Assembly (NCBI GenBank): GCA_964614345.1
Contig: CAZTLP010000002.1
Location: forward strand, 15,521 to 79,520
Length of the DNA stretch: 64,000 bases
DNA from: AEGEAN-183 sp964614345
Lineage (GTDB): Bacteria; Pseudomonadota; Gammaproteobacteria; Magnimaribacterales; Magnimaribacteraceae
Direction: 5' to 3'
Each line of letters begins with the position of its first letter. The stretch's first letter is position 1. Below, in pieces: positions 34,836 to 43,297 of this stretch. The notes under the pieces are model-generated. The model did no database searches and had not been told where the DNA came from. It saw only the letters and a program-made list of their open reading frames with translations. The position numbers were made by a program, and so were the translations under genes.

Positions 34836-35462
34836 TTAACTTTTAAAAGAAGATTTAAGTTTTTTAGCTATGTCCTTTTGGTTTGTATTTTCTAAGTAAA
34901 CAATAAGATTCTCTAAACTCGAGATTGAGAAAATAGGTATATTTAATTCATTTTCTAATTTCTTGCAGACTTGCTCTCCCTCGTCTTGTTCTTGTCTGTC
35001 AAGAGCTATTATGGCACCAGAAATAGTTCCTCCTGCTTCTTGAATAAGTTTTATTGAACTTTTTAGAGCAGTTCCAGCAGTAAGAACATCATCAATGATA
35101 AGTACTTTCTTATTGGTAACTGACCCAACCAGAGCGCCACCTTCACCATGATCTTTCTTCTCTTTTCTATCAAAACAAATAGGGGTCTTTTTAGAAGCCT
35201 TCTGATTAAGTACTGTTGCTACGGCTGCAGCTAAAGGGATGCCTTTGTAAGAGGGACCAAAAATTACATCGTAATCTATATTACATTCTGTAATCTTTTC
35301 ACTATACATTTCTGCTAATTCCCCTAAATGACCAGATTCTAAAAAAGTAGCTATGTTGAAGAAATAAAGACTTTCTCTACCTGACTTAAGAGTAAATTCT
35401 CCAAACAAAAGAGCTTCGAGGTCTATTGCTAACTCTAAGAATCTTTTTTCTATATCAGCCAT
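34836..35462 (-). CDS. pyrE: Orotate phosphoribosyltransferase
   Basis: Makes OMP from orotate and PRPP in pyrimidine synthesis. 208 residues. FGEFTLKSGRESLYFFN and the PRPP loop VLIIDDVLTAGTAL are diagnostic, and the flexible KKDHGEGG loop is present. It starts the pyrE-ribE-amidohydrolase run and is divergent from gmk with an 86-base gap. Confidence 0.96.
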   Translation of the reverse strand: MADIEKRFLELAIDLEALLFGEFTLKSGRESLYFFNIATFLESGHLGELAEMYSEKITECNIDYDVIFGPSYKGIPLAAAVATVLNQKASKKTPICFDRKEKKDHGEGGALVGSVTNKKVLIIDDVLTAGTALKSSIKLIQEAGGTISGAIIALDRQEQDEGEQVCKKLENELNIPIFSISSLENLIVYLENTNQKDIAKKLKSSFKS

Positions 35463-35548
35463 AACAGTCTATGAGAATCTAATAAATAATTATCTTAAGC
35501 AAGTATTGTAATTGTTTCTATCCTAGAATAACCTCATTTTAAGAAAAC

Positions 35549-36166
35549 ATGGCAAAACTTATAGTCATAGCAGCTCCTTCTGGAGCAGGAAAAACTTCAC
35601 TTATTCAGGCTTTATTAGAAGAAGCCGGAGACCTTAAATTTACTCTTAGCATCTCTTATACAACTAGAGAAAAAAGAGTTACAGAAAAACACGGAGAATC
35701 GTACTATTTTATTAGTAACAAAGAATTTAAGCATATGATTAAAGAAAAAGAATTCTTAGAATATGCTGATGTTTTTGGAGACTTAAAGGGAACAAGTAAA
35801 TCCTGGGTTGAGAATAAGATAAAAAAAGGCTGGAATGTGATTCTTGAATTAGATTGGCAAGGAGCAAGTCAAGTTAAAAATATTTACCCGGACTCAGAAA
35901 CAATATTCATCTTACCCCCTTCTTATGACGATCTAAAAATTAGGCTAAATAAAAGAGGCCTGGACAAAAAAGAGGCTATCAATAGCCGTTTAGCAGAAGC
36001 AAAGGAAGAGATTAAACAAGGTCAAAATTTTGATCACCTTATTGTGAATGATCAATTTAAAGAAGCCTTAACTGATCTAAAATCCATAATAATCTCCAAT
36101 AAAGAAATAACAGACGAGAGAAAAGAGCTAGTGAGCTTTTGCTTAAGGGGTTTATTGGAAGAATAG
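35549..36166 (+). CDS. gmk: Guanylate kinase
   Basis: Phosphorylates GMP to GDP. 205 residues. The P-loop APSGAGKTSL, the GMP-binding SISYTTREKR and GESYYFIS, and LELDWQGA are all present. First of gmk-rpoZ-spoT, a conserved gammaproteobacterial cluster linking GTP supply to ppGpp metabolism. Confidence 0.97.
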   Translation: MAKLIVIAAPSGAGKTSLIQALLEEAGDLKFTLSISYTTREKRVTEKHGESYYFISNKEFKHMIKEKEFLEYADVFGDLKGTSKSWVENKIKKGWNVILELDWQGASQVKNIYPDSETIFILPPSYDDLKIRLNKRGLDKKEAINSRLAEAKEEIKQGQNFDHLIVNDQFKEALTDLKSIIISNKEITDERKELVSFCLRGLLEE

Positions 36167-36184
36167 ACAGATATCCTGTAGAAT
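36155..36184 (+). promoter_or_regulatory. Predicted promoter of rpoZ-spoT within the gmk end
   Basis: TTGGAA (36155-36160) and TAGAAT (36179-36184) are 18 bases apart, followed directly by GCGCGG. The -10 plus discriminator nearly repeats that of rpsU (TAGAAT-T-GCGCGG). Confidence 0.45.
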
Positions 36185-36215
36185 GCGCGGTTCATTTTTC
36201 TGAAGAAGCAATATT

Positions 36216-36488
36216 ATGGCAAGAGTTACTGTTGAAGACTGTTTAGATAAGGTACCTACTAGGTATGACTTAATTGTTTTAGCTGCAAAGAGAGCTAGGC
36301 AATTAGCTACCGGGGGTAGAAGAGCAACCTTAGAATGGGAAAATGATAAAGCTACTGTTATGGCGTTGAGAGAGATTGAAGCGGGAACAGTTACTCAGGA
36401 CAACATAAACGAATTAACAGTAGATATAGCCGATCTTGAAGACGAGTTCTCTGAAGAACTTGCGGCAGAAGACCTACCTGAAGAATAA
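36216..36488 (+). CDS. rpoZ: RNA polymerase omega subunit
   Basis: Assembly and stability subunit of RNA polymerase and part of a ppGpp-binding site in E. coli. 90 residues. ARVTVEDCLDKVPTRYDLIVLAAKRARQL is the family N terminus, with KATVMALREIEAG following and an acidic tail. It lies between gmk and spoT as in E. coli. Confidence 0.97.
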   Translation: MARVTVEDCLDKVPTRYDLIVLAAKRARQLATGGRRATLEWENDKATVMALREIEAGTVTQDNINELTVDIADLEDEFSEELAAEDLPEE

Positions 36489-36544
36489 TAACAGCCTAAA
36501 TGAATTAATCTTTGGGTTAAATAGCCTAAAAGAGTTTTATTTCT

Positions 36545-38686
36545 ATGGAAACAATTGACGCTTTATCAGAAAAACTTTCAGATTACCTAGACTCTGGACA
36601 AGTAGAACAAGTTAATAAAGCTTTTGAATTTGCCAGTGAAGCACATATGGGCCAGTTCAGAACAAGTGGTGATCCATATGTCAGTCACCCTATAGCTGTA
36701 GCAACAATTCTAAGCTCTTACCATATGGATGAAGACAGTCTTTCTGCCGCTATGTTGCATGATGTTATTGAAGACTGTGGAGTGCCTAAAAGTGTTATCG
36801 AGAAAGAGTTTAATAAAAATGTAGCTAATCTAGTGGATGGAGTAAGTAAATTAGATCAATTAAAAATTTCTACCAGAACTGAAGCCCATGCAGAGAATTT
36901 TCAAAAAATGATTCTTGCTATGGCAAAAGACATAAGAGTAATTGTTGTTAAGTTAGCTGACCGACTTCATAACATGAGAACTATTGAGTATCTAGATAAG
37001 GAAAAGCAAAAACTTAAAGCCAGAGAAACATTAGAGATTTATGCTCCTTTAGCTCACAGGATAGGTATGAACACTGTCTACCGAGAACTAGAAGATAGAT
37101 CTTTTAAAGTTCTTTATCCAACAAGATATAGGCGTTTAAGAGTTGCAACTAAAAAGAACAGGGGCGGTCAAAAAAGATTACTAAAAAAAATAAAAAGAAC
37201 TTTAGAAAAAAAACTTGTTGACCAGGGTATACCTGCTTACGTTGAAGGAAGAGAGAAACATATCTACAGCATCTATAGAAAAATGAAAGAAAGCCGCAGG
37301 TCATTTGAAGAGATTATGGATATAGTTGCCTTTAAAGTAATAGTAGATAACGCAGATAACTGTTACAAAACTCTTGGAGTTATCCACAGTATTTTTAAAC
37401 CCATTGAAGGTCGTTTTAAAGACTTTATTTCTATTCCTAAATCTAATGGCTATCAATCCATTCATACAGGTGTAGTTGGTTTAGATGGCCAACCCATTGA
37501 ATTCCAAATAAAAACAGAAGAAATGAATGAAATGGCAGAAAATGGAATAGCTTCTCATTGGATTTACAAGATGGGTGATGGAACAGAGAGTAATCCCCAA
37601 AGAAAAGCAAGGAGATGGGTAGCTGATTTACTTGAAATGAGAGACAACCTTGAATCATCGGAAGAATTTATTGAATCTGTAAAAACTGACATATTCCCTG
37701 ATGAAATCTATGTATTTACTCCTGAAGGAGAAATAATTCAGCTTGTAGCTGGATCAACAGCAATTGACTTTGCGTACACAGTGCATACTGATATAGGGCA
37801 TCATTGCAGAGCCTGCAGAATAAACAGGAAGCTGGCACCATTAAGCGTCCCCTTGGAGAGTGGTCAGACAGTTGAGATCTTAAGAGATAAGATTCCTCAA
37901 ACTTCACCTGCTTGGCTTAATTTCGCGGTAAGCTCACGAGCTAGAAATAGCATAAGAAATTATTTAAGTAATTTAAAGATATCGGAAGCCAGAAAGTTAG
38001 GAAAGAAATTACTAGATCAGTCTCTGGGTCAGCATAACGTTAAATTAAGACATCTTAAAGAAGACAAACTGAAAGAGGCACTAGATACTTTAGGTATTAA
38101 AAGTCTTAACGGATTACTTGAAGAAATTGGTCTAGGAAAGAGAGTTGGAAACGTTGTTGCCAGACAAATGATTAGTTTTCTGGATAAAAAAGGTGGAGAG
38201 AAAAGCTCAGATATTCTATCCCTAGAAATTACTGGAACAGAAGGACTGGTAGTGAATTATGCTACTTGTTGTAAACCCATTCCCGGTGACTCTGTTATAG
38301 GTCATTTCACTACTAATGGTTTAGTGGTACACCAAGAAAGATGTAAAAATATTCTGTCAATTAGGGAAGATCCTAGTCAATGCTTTCCTGTAAATTGGCA
38401 TGAAGAATTACAGAGAGAATTTTCTACGGATATAAAAATATTAGCTTCAGATGAAGCTGGTCTACTTGCGACTATGGCATCAGCCATAACAAACTCATCT
38501 ACTAATATTGAATCTATACACACCCAAGAGCTAGATCAAGGACACATAGAATTCACTATGACCCTTCAAGTTAAAGGTAGAGATCAGCTGGCTAGTCTTA
38601 TTAGAAAACTAAGAAAATTAAAAAACATACTCTCAGTGCACAGAATTCATGATCAAGAAATGAGAGAAGCACAAACCTTACATTAA
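36545..38686 (+). CDS. spoT: Bifunctional (p)ppGpp synthetase/hydrolase SpoT
   Basis: RelA/SpoT homologue of 713 residues. The hydrolase HD domain is intact (AAMLHDVIEDCG; KLADRLHNMRTI), the synthetase domain carries KSNGYQSIHTGVVG, and then come TGS (IYVFTPEGEIIQL), a helical part, and a C-terminal ACT domain. An intact hydrolase site plus synthetase motif fits a bifunctional SpoT. It is 56 bases after rpoZ, in the conserved gmk-rpoZ-spoT-ridA-recG order. Confidence 0.97.
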   Translation: METIDALSEKLSDYLDSGQVEQVNKAFEFASEAHMGQFRTSGDPYVSHPIAVATILSSYHMDEDSLSAAMLHDVIEDCGVPKSVIEKEFNKNVANLVDGVSKLDQLKISTRTEAHAENFQKMILAMAKDIRVIVVKLADRLHNMRTIEYLDKEKQKLKARETLEIYAPLAHRIGMNTVYRELEDRSFKVLYPTRYRRLRVATKKNRGGQKRLLKKIKRTLEKKLVDQGIPAYVEGREKHIYSIYRKMKESRRSFEEIMDIVAFKVIVDNADNCYKTLGVIHSIFKPIEGRFKDFISIPKSNGYQSIHTGVVGLDGQPIEFQIKTEEMNEMAENGIASHWIYKMGDGTESNPQRKARRWVADLLEMRDNLESSEEFIESVKTDIFPDEIYVFTPEGEIIQLVAGSTAIDFAYTVHTDIGHHCRACRINRKLAPLSVPLESGQTVEILRDKIPQTSPAWLNFAVSSRARNSIRNYLSNLKISEARKLGKKLLDQSLGQHNVKLRHLKEDKLKEALDTLGIKSLNGLLEEIGLGKRVGNVVARQMISFLDKKGGEKSSDILSLEITGTEGLVVNYATCCKPIPGDSVIGHFTTNGLVVHQERCKNILSIREDPSQCFPVNWHEELQREFSTDIKILASDEAGLLATMASAITNSSTNIESIHTQELDQGHIEFTMTLQVKGRDQLASLIRKLRKLKNILSVHRIHDQEMREAQTLH

Positions 38687-38702
38687 TTACTGGAGAAGGA
38701 TT

Positions 38703-39080
38703 ATGAAAAACAAGATAGAAACGGAATCTGCCCCTAAAGCACTTGGAACTTATTCTCAAGCCATTGATACAGGTAATACTATTTACCTTTCAGGGCAAGT
38801 TCCTTTAGATCCAAATACCATGGAACTAGTTGAAGGTGATGAAGAACAAATTAGGCAGGTATTTAAGAATATTCAGGCTGTATGCAATGCTGCTGGAGTT
38901 TCGTTAGATGATATCGTTAAGCTTAACGTTTATCTCTCAGACTTATCAGTCTTTGCTAAGGTTAATGAAGTAATGAACGAGCTTTTTTCGGAACCCTACC
39001 CAGCAAGAGCTGCTATTCAAGTAGCTAAACTACCATTAGACTCTTTGATTGAAGTTGAAGGAATAATAGTTAAGAAATAG
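38703..39080 (+). CDS. ridA: Enamine/imine deaminase RidA
   Basis: Hydrolyses reactive 2-aminoacrylate and related enamines formed by PLP enzymes. 125 residues. The signature regions are APKALGTYSQAIDTGNTIYLSGQVPLD, IFKNIQ-like helix, and the C-terminal YPARAAIQVAKLPLDSLIEVE carrying the substrate-binding Arg and Glu. It lies 16 bases after spoT with an AGGA ribosome site. Confidence 0.94.
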   Translation: MKNKIETESAPKALGTYSQAIDTGNTIYLSGQVPLDPNTMELVEGDEEQIRQVFKNIQAVCNAAGVSLDDIVKLNVYLSDLSVFAKVNEVMNELFSEPYPARAAIQVAKLPLDSLIEVEGIIVKK

Positions 39081-39095
39081 TCTTCAACACAATTT

Positions 39096-41180
39096 ATGCC
39101 CGAAGGCAGAGAAAAAAATCATCCAATACAGAACATTAGAGGTGTAGGTCCAAAAATAGCCGACACTTTGTCTAACCTTGGTATTTATCAAGTTGAAGAT
39201 GCTGTCTTCCATTTACCTTATAAATATGAAGACAGAACAAACCTTACCCCTATAGGAGATGCTCCTTACGAAACCCCCTTATTAGTAGAAGGTGAAATAG
39301 TTAAATCGACAGTAGTCTTCAGAGGTAAAAGGATGCTCATTACTGAAATATTTGATGGAACAGGAAGATTGACTATGAGAATGTTTCACTTTGCTTTAGC
39401 TCAACATAAAAACCTTAAGAAAGGCCATAGAATAAGATGCTTTGGGACTATAAGGCATGGTCCAAAAGGGAAAGAGATGATACACCCACAGTATCAAGTG
39501 TTTTCCCAAGATGAAGAAATTGAAATAGAAGATCACTTGACCCCAATTTACCCCTCAACTTCAAACCTTCAACAGGGTAGATTAAGGAAATTAATTCAAG
39601 GATCTATTGTGTATTGCCAGAAAAATAATTTACTAAAAGAAAATTGGGAAAATGAAGATGAGGATGGTTTCAAAGATTTGTTAAGTGCACTAATCTTTAT
39701 TCACAATCCACCAACAGAAACTAGCTTGGAAATACTTTCTGCAGGGAAACATCCAGCGCAAAGAAAATTGATTAAAGAAGAGTTGGTGGCTCATATTCTT
39801 TGTTCAGGAATGTTAAAGAGAGAAACTGAACTTAGAAAATCCCCTTTAATGCAATCTACCTCAAAACAAGAAGATTCATTGCTAGGCTCTCTGGGTTTTG
39901 AATTAACAAAAGCTCAAACTAGGGTATGGGATGAAATAAAACAGGATTTTGAAAAAGAAACTCCTATGAGAAGACTATTACAGGGAGATGTTGGATCAGG
40001 AAAGACGGTTATAGCTGCACTTGCTACTCTGCAAGCTTCTCATAATGGTTTACAAACAGCATTTATGTGTCCCACCGAAATTTTAGCTGAGCAACATTAT
40101 GAAAATATGACTAAGTGGTTTACTGGTTTGGGCATAAAGGTAGATTTACTTTTGGGATCAACTAAAGCCAAGGATAGAAAAAGAATTCTTTCAGATTTAC
40201 AAAGCGGGAAAACGCTAGTTTTATTAGGTACTCATGCGTTATTTCAGAAAGATGTTTTTTTTAAGTCCGTTGGTCTGACAATAATCGATGAACAACATAG
40301 GTTTGGGGTTCATCAAAGATTTACATTACTTGAAAAGGGAGGTGACAAAGAAAAAAGCCCCCATCAACTAATTATGACTGCTACGCCAATACCAAGAACT
40401 CTTTCTATGACAGTCTATGGAGCATTAGATACTTCCATAATCGATGAATTGCCTCCTGGAAGAAGGCCTGTTGAAACAACTTCTAGGCCTAATTCCATGC
40501 GCAGTAAAGTTATTAAACGTATCGAAGAAGTTTGCTTAGAAGGCCAAAGGGTTTATTGGGTTTGTACCCTTATAGAAGATTCAGATGAACTTGAAGCACA
40601 AGCTGCAGAAGATCTTTTTAAAGAAATAAGTAAAGAAGTACCAAAAGTTAAAACAGGATTGGTTCATGGTCGTCTTAAAAAAGAAGAAAAGGACAAGGTT
40701 ATAAATAGATTCAGAAAGGGTGACATACAACTTTTAGTTTGCACCACTGTTATTGAGGTAGGCGTAGATGTTCCCGAAGCTACCTTAATGATAATAGAAA
40801 ATCCGGAAAGATTAGGTCTGGCTCAACTTCATCAACTAAGAGGTAGGGTTGGAAGAAAGGCTGACTCAGATTCACATTGCCTGCTTCTTTTTAAAGAGCC
40901 CCTCAGTGATCTAGCTAAAGAGAGAATAAGTACGATGGAAACCACAAATGATGGATTCGTAATAGCTGAAAAAGATCTTGAACTCAGGGGTGGTGGAGAT
41001 ATTCACGGATTAAGACAGTCTGGTTTAATGAACTTAAAAATAGCTAATCCTATCAGAGATTCAGATCTCTTAGAGTCTGCCCAACAAGAAGCACTCCTTA
41101 TTGCTAAAACAAATGAAGTGCAAGCTAAGTCTCTTATCAGTAGGTGGGTTGGGGCGAGGCTTGATTATTCAGATTCATAG
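39096..41180 (+). CDS. recG: ATP-dependent DNA helicase RecG
   Basis: Branch-migrating helicase that remodels stalled replication forks. 694 residues, normal. An N-terminal wedge/OB domain (NIRGVGPKIADTL) is followed by the SF2 motor: Walker A LLQGDVGSGKTVIA, the DEQH box IIDEQHRFGVHQR, TATPIPRTL, and motif VI LHQLRGRVGRKADS. The start overlaps nothing and comes 15 bases after ridA. The end overlaps the convergent cmoB by 6 bases. Confidence 0.97.
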   Translation: MPEGREKNHPIQNIRGVGPKIADTLSNLGIYQVEDAVFHLPYKYEDRTNLTPIGDAPYETPLLVEGEIVKSTVVFRGKRMLITEIFDGTGRLTMRMFHFALAQHKNLKKGHRIRCFGTIRHGPKGKEMIHPQYQVFSQDEEIEIEDHLTPIYPSTSNLQQGRLRKLIQGSIVYCQKNNLLKENWENEDEDGFKDLLSALIFIHNPPTETSLEILSAGKHPAQRKLIKEELVAHILCSGMLKRETELRKSPLMQSTSKQEDSLLGSLGFELTKAQTRVWDEIKQDFEKETPMRRLLQGDVGSGKTVIAALATLQASHNGLQTAFMCPTEILAEQHYENMTKWFTGLGIKVDLLLGSTKAKDRKRILSDLQSGKTLVLLGTHALFQKDVFFKSVGLTIIDEQHRFGVHQRFTLLEKGGDKEKSPHQLIMTATPIPRTLSMTVYGALDTSIIDELPPGRRPVETTSRPNSMRSKVIKRIEEVCLEGQRVYWVCTLIEDSDELEAQAAEDLFKEISKEVPKVKTGLVHGRLKKEEKDKVINRFRKGDIQLLVCTTVIEVGVDVPEATLMIIENPERLGLAQLHQLRGRVGRKADSDSHCLLLFKEPLSDLAKERISTMETTNDGFVIAEKDLELRGGGDIHGLRQSGLMNLKIANPIRDSDLLESAQQEALLIAKTNEVQAKSLISRWVGARLDYSDS

Positions 41181-42104
41181 TTTAGTTAAAACCAAAACTA
41201 CCCTATCAGGACTTGGTAAACCTTCCACAGTTTTATCCAATCCCTGACTCAATCCATCAACTAGGGACCTAAAAGGCATCCACTTAGTTGCTCTTTGTTC
41301 TACGGGTGAGGTTTTTACTGAAGAACCTATTTTCAGTATTTTTAGACCTGATTTATTAATTAAATCTTCTAAGCCCTTCCTGGTGTGAATAAACCAAACA
41401 TTAGACATGTTCGCATAAGTACTTTTGGGTATAAGAGCCTGTCCATATTCATCTGGAGCTATCAAAGTTTCTAGTATTATCTGACCGTCTTGTTTTAAAT
41501 GAGAAGCCAGTAAATTGAGATGATTTTCAGGATTTCTCTGGTGGTACAAAACCCCCATACTAAATACCAAGTCAAAACACTTATCTGAAAAAGATATCTC
41601 TTCAACCCTTAGTGGAACCATTCTTATTTTATTTGAGTTAATGAAATGGTTTAGAGCAAGAAACTGAGTTAAATGAATGATATTAGGCTCAAGACAAATA
41701 ACAGATTCCGCGCCCTTCCCTAACATCCTAAATCCGTAATAACCATTACCTGATCCAACATCTAAAATATTTTTTCCTTTTAATTCTATGTTTAGTTCCA
41801 GAACACGCTTCCACTTCATATTTGACTGCCATTCGGCATCAATAAATATATCTTGAATTGTGAAAGGGCCCTTTCTCCATGGCACAAGTTGCATTAAGTC
41901 TTCTTCCGTTCTTTTTTTGTCTTTACTATCCCACTTTCCTTGAACTGTAATCCCATTTTCTAAATTAACTTGGGTTTTATTAATTAGAGGTAAGTTTGAG
42001 ATTATTTGTTTCCAATTTTCGATTCGCTTATCTTTTACCTGTCCATAAGGATCTAAATCAAAAGTATTCAATAAAGTTGTCCAGTGATCGTTTAATCTGA
42101 TCAT
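41175..42104 (-). CDS. cmoB: tRNA carboxymethyltransferase CmoB
   Basis: Uses carboxy-SAM to make cmo5U at tRNA position 34. 309 residues. The N-terminal family signature LVPWRKGPFTIQDIFIDAEWQSNMKW is intact, as are the SAM-like binding loop ILDVGSGNGYYGFRML and FSMGVLYHQRNP. Its start overlaps the cmoA stop by one base, so the two are translationally coupled. Confidence 0.96.
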   Translation of the reverse strand: MIRLNDHWTTLLNTFDLDPYGQVKDKRIENWKQIISNLPLINKTQVNLENGITVQGKWDSKDKKRTEEDLMQLVPWRKGPFTIQDIFIDAEWQSNMKWKRVLELNIELKGKNILDVGSGNGYYGFRMLGKGAESVICLEPNIIHLTQFLALNHFINSNKIRMVPLRVEEISFSDKCFDLVFSMGVLYHQRNPENHLNLLASHLKQDGQIILETLIAPDEYGQALIPKSTYANMSNVWFIHTRKGLEDLINKSGLKILKIGSSVKTSPVEQRATKWMPFRSLVDGLSQGLDKTVEGLPSPDRVVLVLTKL

Positions 42105-42832
42105 TATTTTTGAGCAATTAAAGTAAAGAAATTAAGGTTACTCATAACTTTTCTAATTTCTTTAAAACCAATTTCACTAAGCCTTTGACGGTGGCATTTT
42201 TCTAAATCTGTTACCAAAACCCCCTCTAAAGCATCTCTTTTTCTTGAAATTTCCATTTTTGTGTATCCATTTTTAAACTTAAAGTTGTGATGTAAGTTAA
42301 GGAGAGTCTGGTTTCTGTATTTATTATCAAAATGTGTTTTTTCAGACAAAATCAGTAGTCCATTTTTTTTCATCCCTTGGAATATCTTTTCCAACAATTC
42401 CTCTCTTTTGACGGAATCAATAAACTGTAAAACAAAATTTATAACCACTACAGATGCATCTGTAATTTGAATGGTTTCTAGATCTTGATTAATAAAGTCA
42501 ACTTTATTGAAATCAATTGAATCCTTAAAGTTAGAATTACAACTGGTGATCATATCCTTAGAACTATCAACAGCATAAATTTGTCCGTCTTTTTTCTTTA
42601 TTGCCTTTAAAAGACTTAAAGTGGATGCCCCAAGTGAGCATCCCAAGTCATAACAAGAACTGTTATTCTGAAAATAACTATTACCTAAGTTTTCAATAAG
42701 TTTTAAGCTAGATTTATAGCCTGGAACTGACCTATCTATCATGTCTTCAAAAACTTCAGTCACTTCTTCATTGAAAGAAAAAGGTAAGTCGTTAAAATTG
42801 CCTGCTTTAAAGATGTTATCTCTCTTTGCCAT
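42104..42832 (-). CDS. cmoA: Carboxy-SAM synthase CmoA
   Basis: Makes carboxy-S-adenosylmethionine from SAM and prephenate for CmoB. 242 residues. The N-terminal FSFNEEVTEVFEDMIDRSVPGY is a CmoA hallmark; YDLGCSLGASTLSLL binds SAM, and VVINFVLQFID and LILSEK follow. Divergent from the acetyltransferase at 42860. Confidence 0.95.
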   Translation of the reverse strand: MAKRDNIFKAGNFNDLPFSFNEEVTEVFEDMIDRSVPGYKSSLKLIENLGNSYFQNNSSCYDLGCSLGASTLSLLKAIKKKDGQIYAVDSSKDMITSCNSNFKDSIDFNKVDFINQDLETIQITDASVVVINFVLQFIDSVKREELLEKIFQGMKKNGLLILSEKTHFDNKYRNQTLLNLHHNFKFKNGYTKMEISRKRDALEGVLVTDLEKCHRQRLSEIGFKEIRKVMSNLNFFTLIAQK

Positions 42833-42859
42833 TACATTAAGTATAAAAATTAATAATCT

Positions 42860-43297
42860 ATGAATTACACCATTAAGTCACCAGAAACTGAATCCGAGTG
42901 GGAAAGTTATTTTAACTTCAGATGGGAAAAATTAAGAAAGCCTCTTGGTATGCCAAAGGACACCCTGAAGGATGATAAGGAACAAGATAGTTGCCATCTT
43001 ATTGCTGTAGATAGTGATGAAGAGGTAGTTGGAACAGGTAGATTACATTTCAACAGTGAACAAGAGGGACAAATAAGATATATGGCAGTAAATGAGTCAA
43101 TCCAAAGAAAAGGTTTGGGTTCTTCAATAGTCTTAGAATTAGAAATGATGGCTAAGAAGAAAGGAGCAAAAAAAATGGTTCTAAACGCTAGAGAAAATGC
43201 TTTAAATTTTTACTTGTCTTTAGGTTATAAAGAGATAGAACCATATGAGTCTGATACTGGCATTCCCCATACTACGATGAGTAAAGAATTAATCTAA
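42860..43297 (+). CDS. GNAT family N-acetyltransferase
   Basis: 145-residue single-domain GNAT. The acetyl-CoA-binding loop QRKGLGSSIV follows the strand QIRYMAVNES; the C-terminal ENALNFYLSLGYKEIEP is typical of ElaA/YjgM-like small acetyltransferases. Substrate unknown. Its stop directly abuts the convergent hppA stop with no spacer. Confidence 0.8.
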   Translation: MNYTIKSPETESEWESYFNFRWEKLRKPLGMPKDTLKDDKEQDSCHLIAVDSDEEVVGTGRLHFNSEQEGQIRYMAVNESIQRKGLGSSIVLELEMMAKKKGAKKMVLNARENALNFYLSLGYKEIEPYESDTGIPHTTMSKELI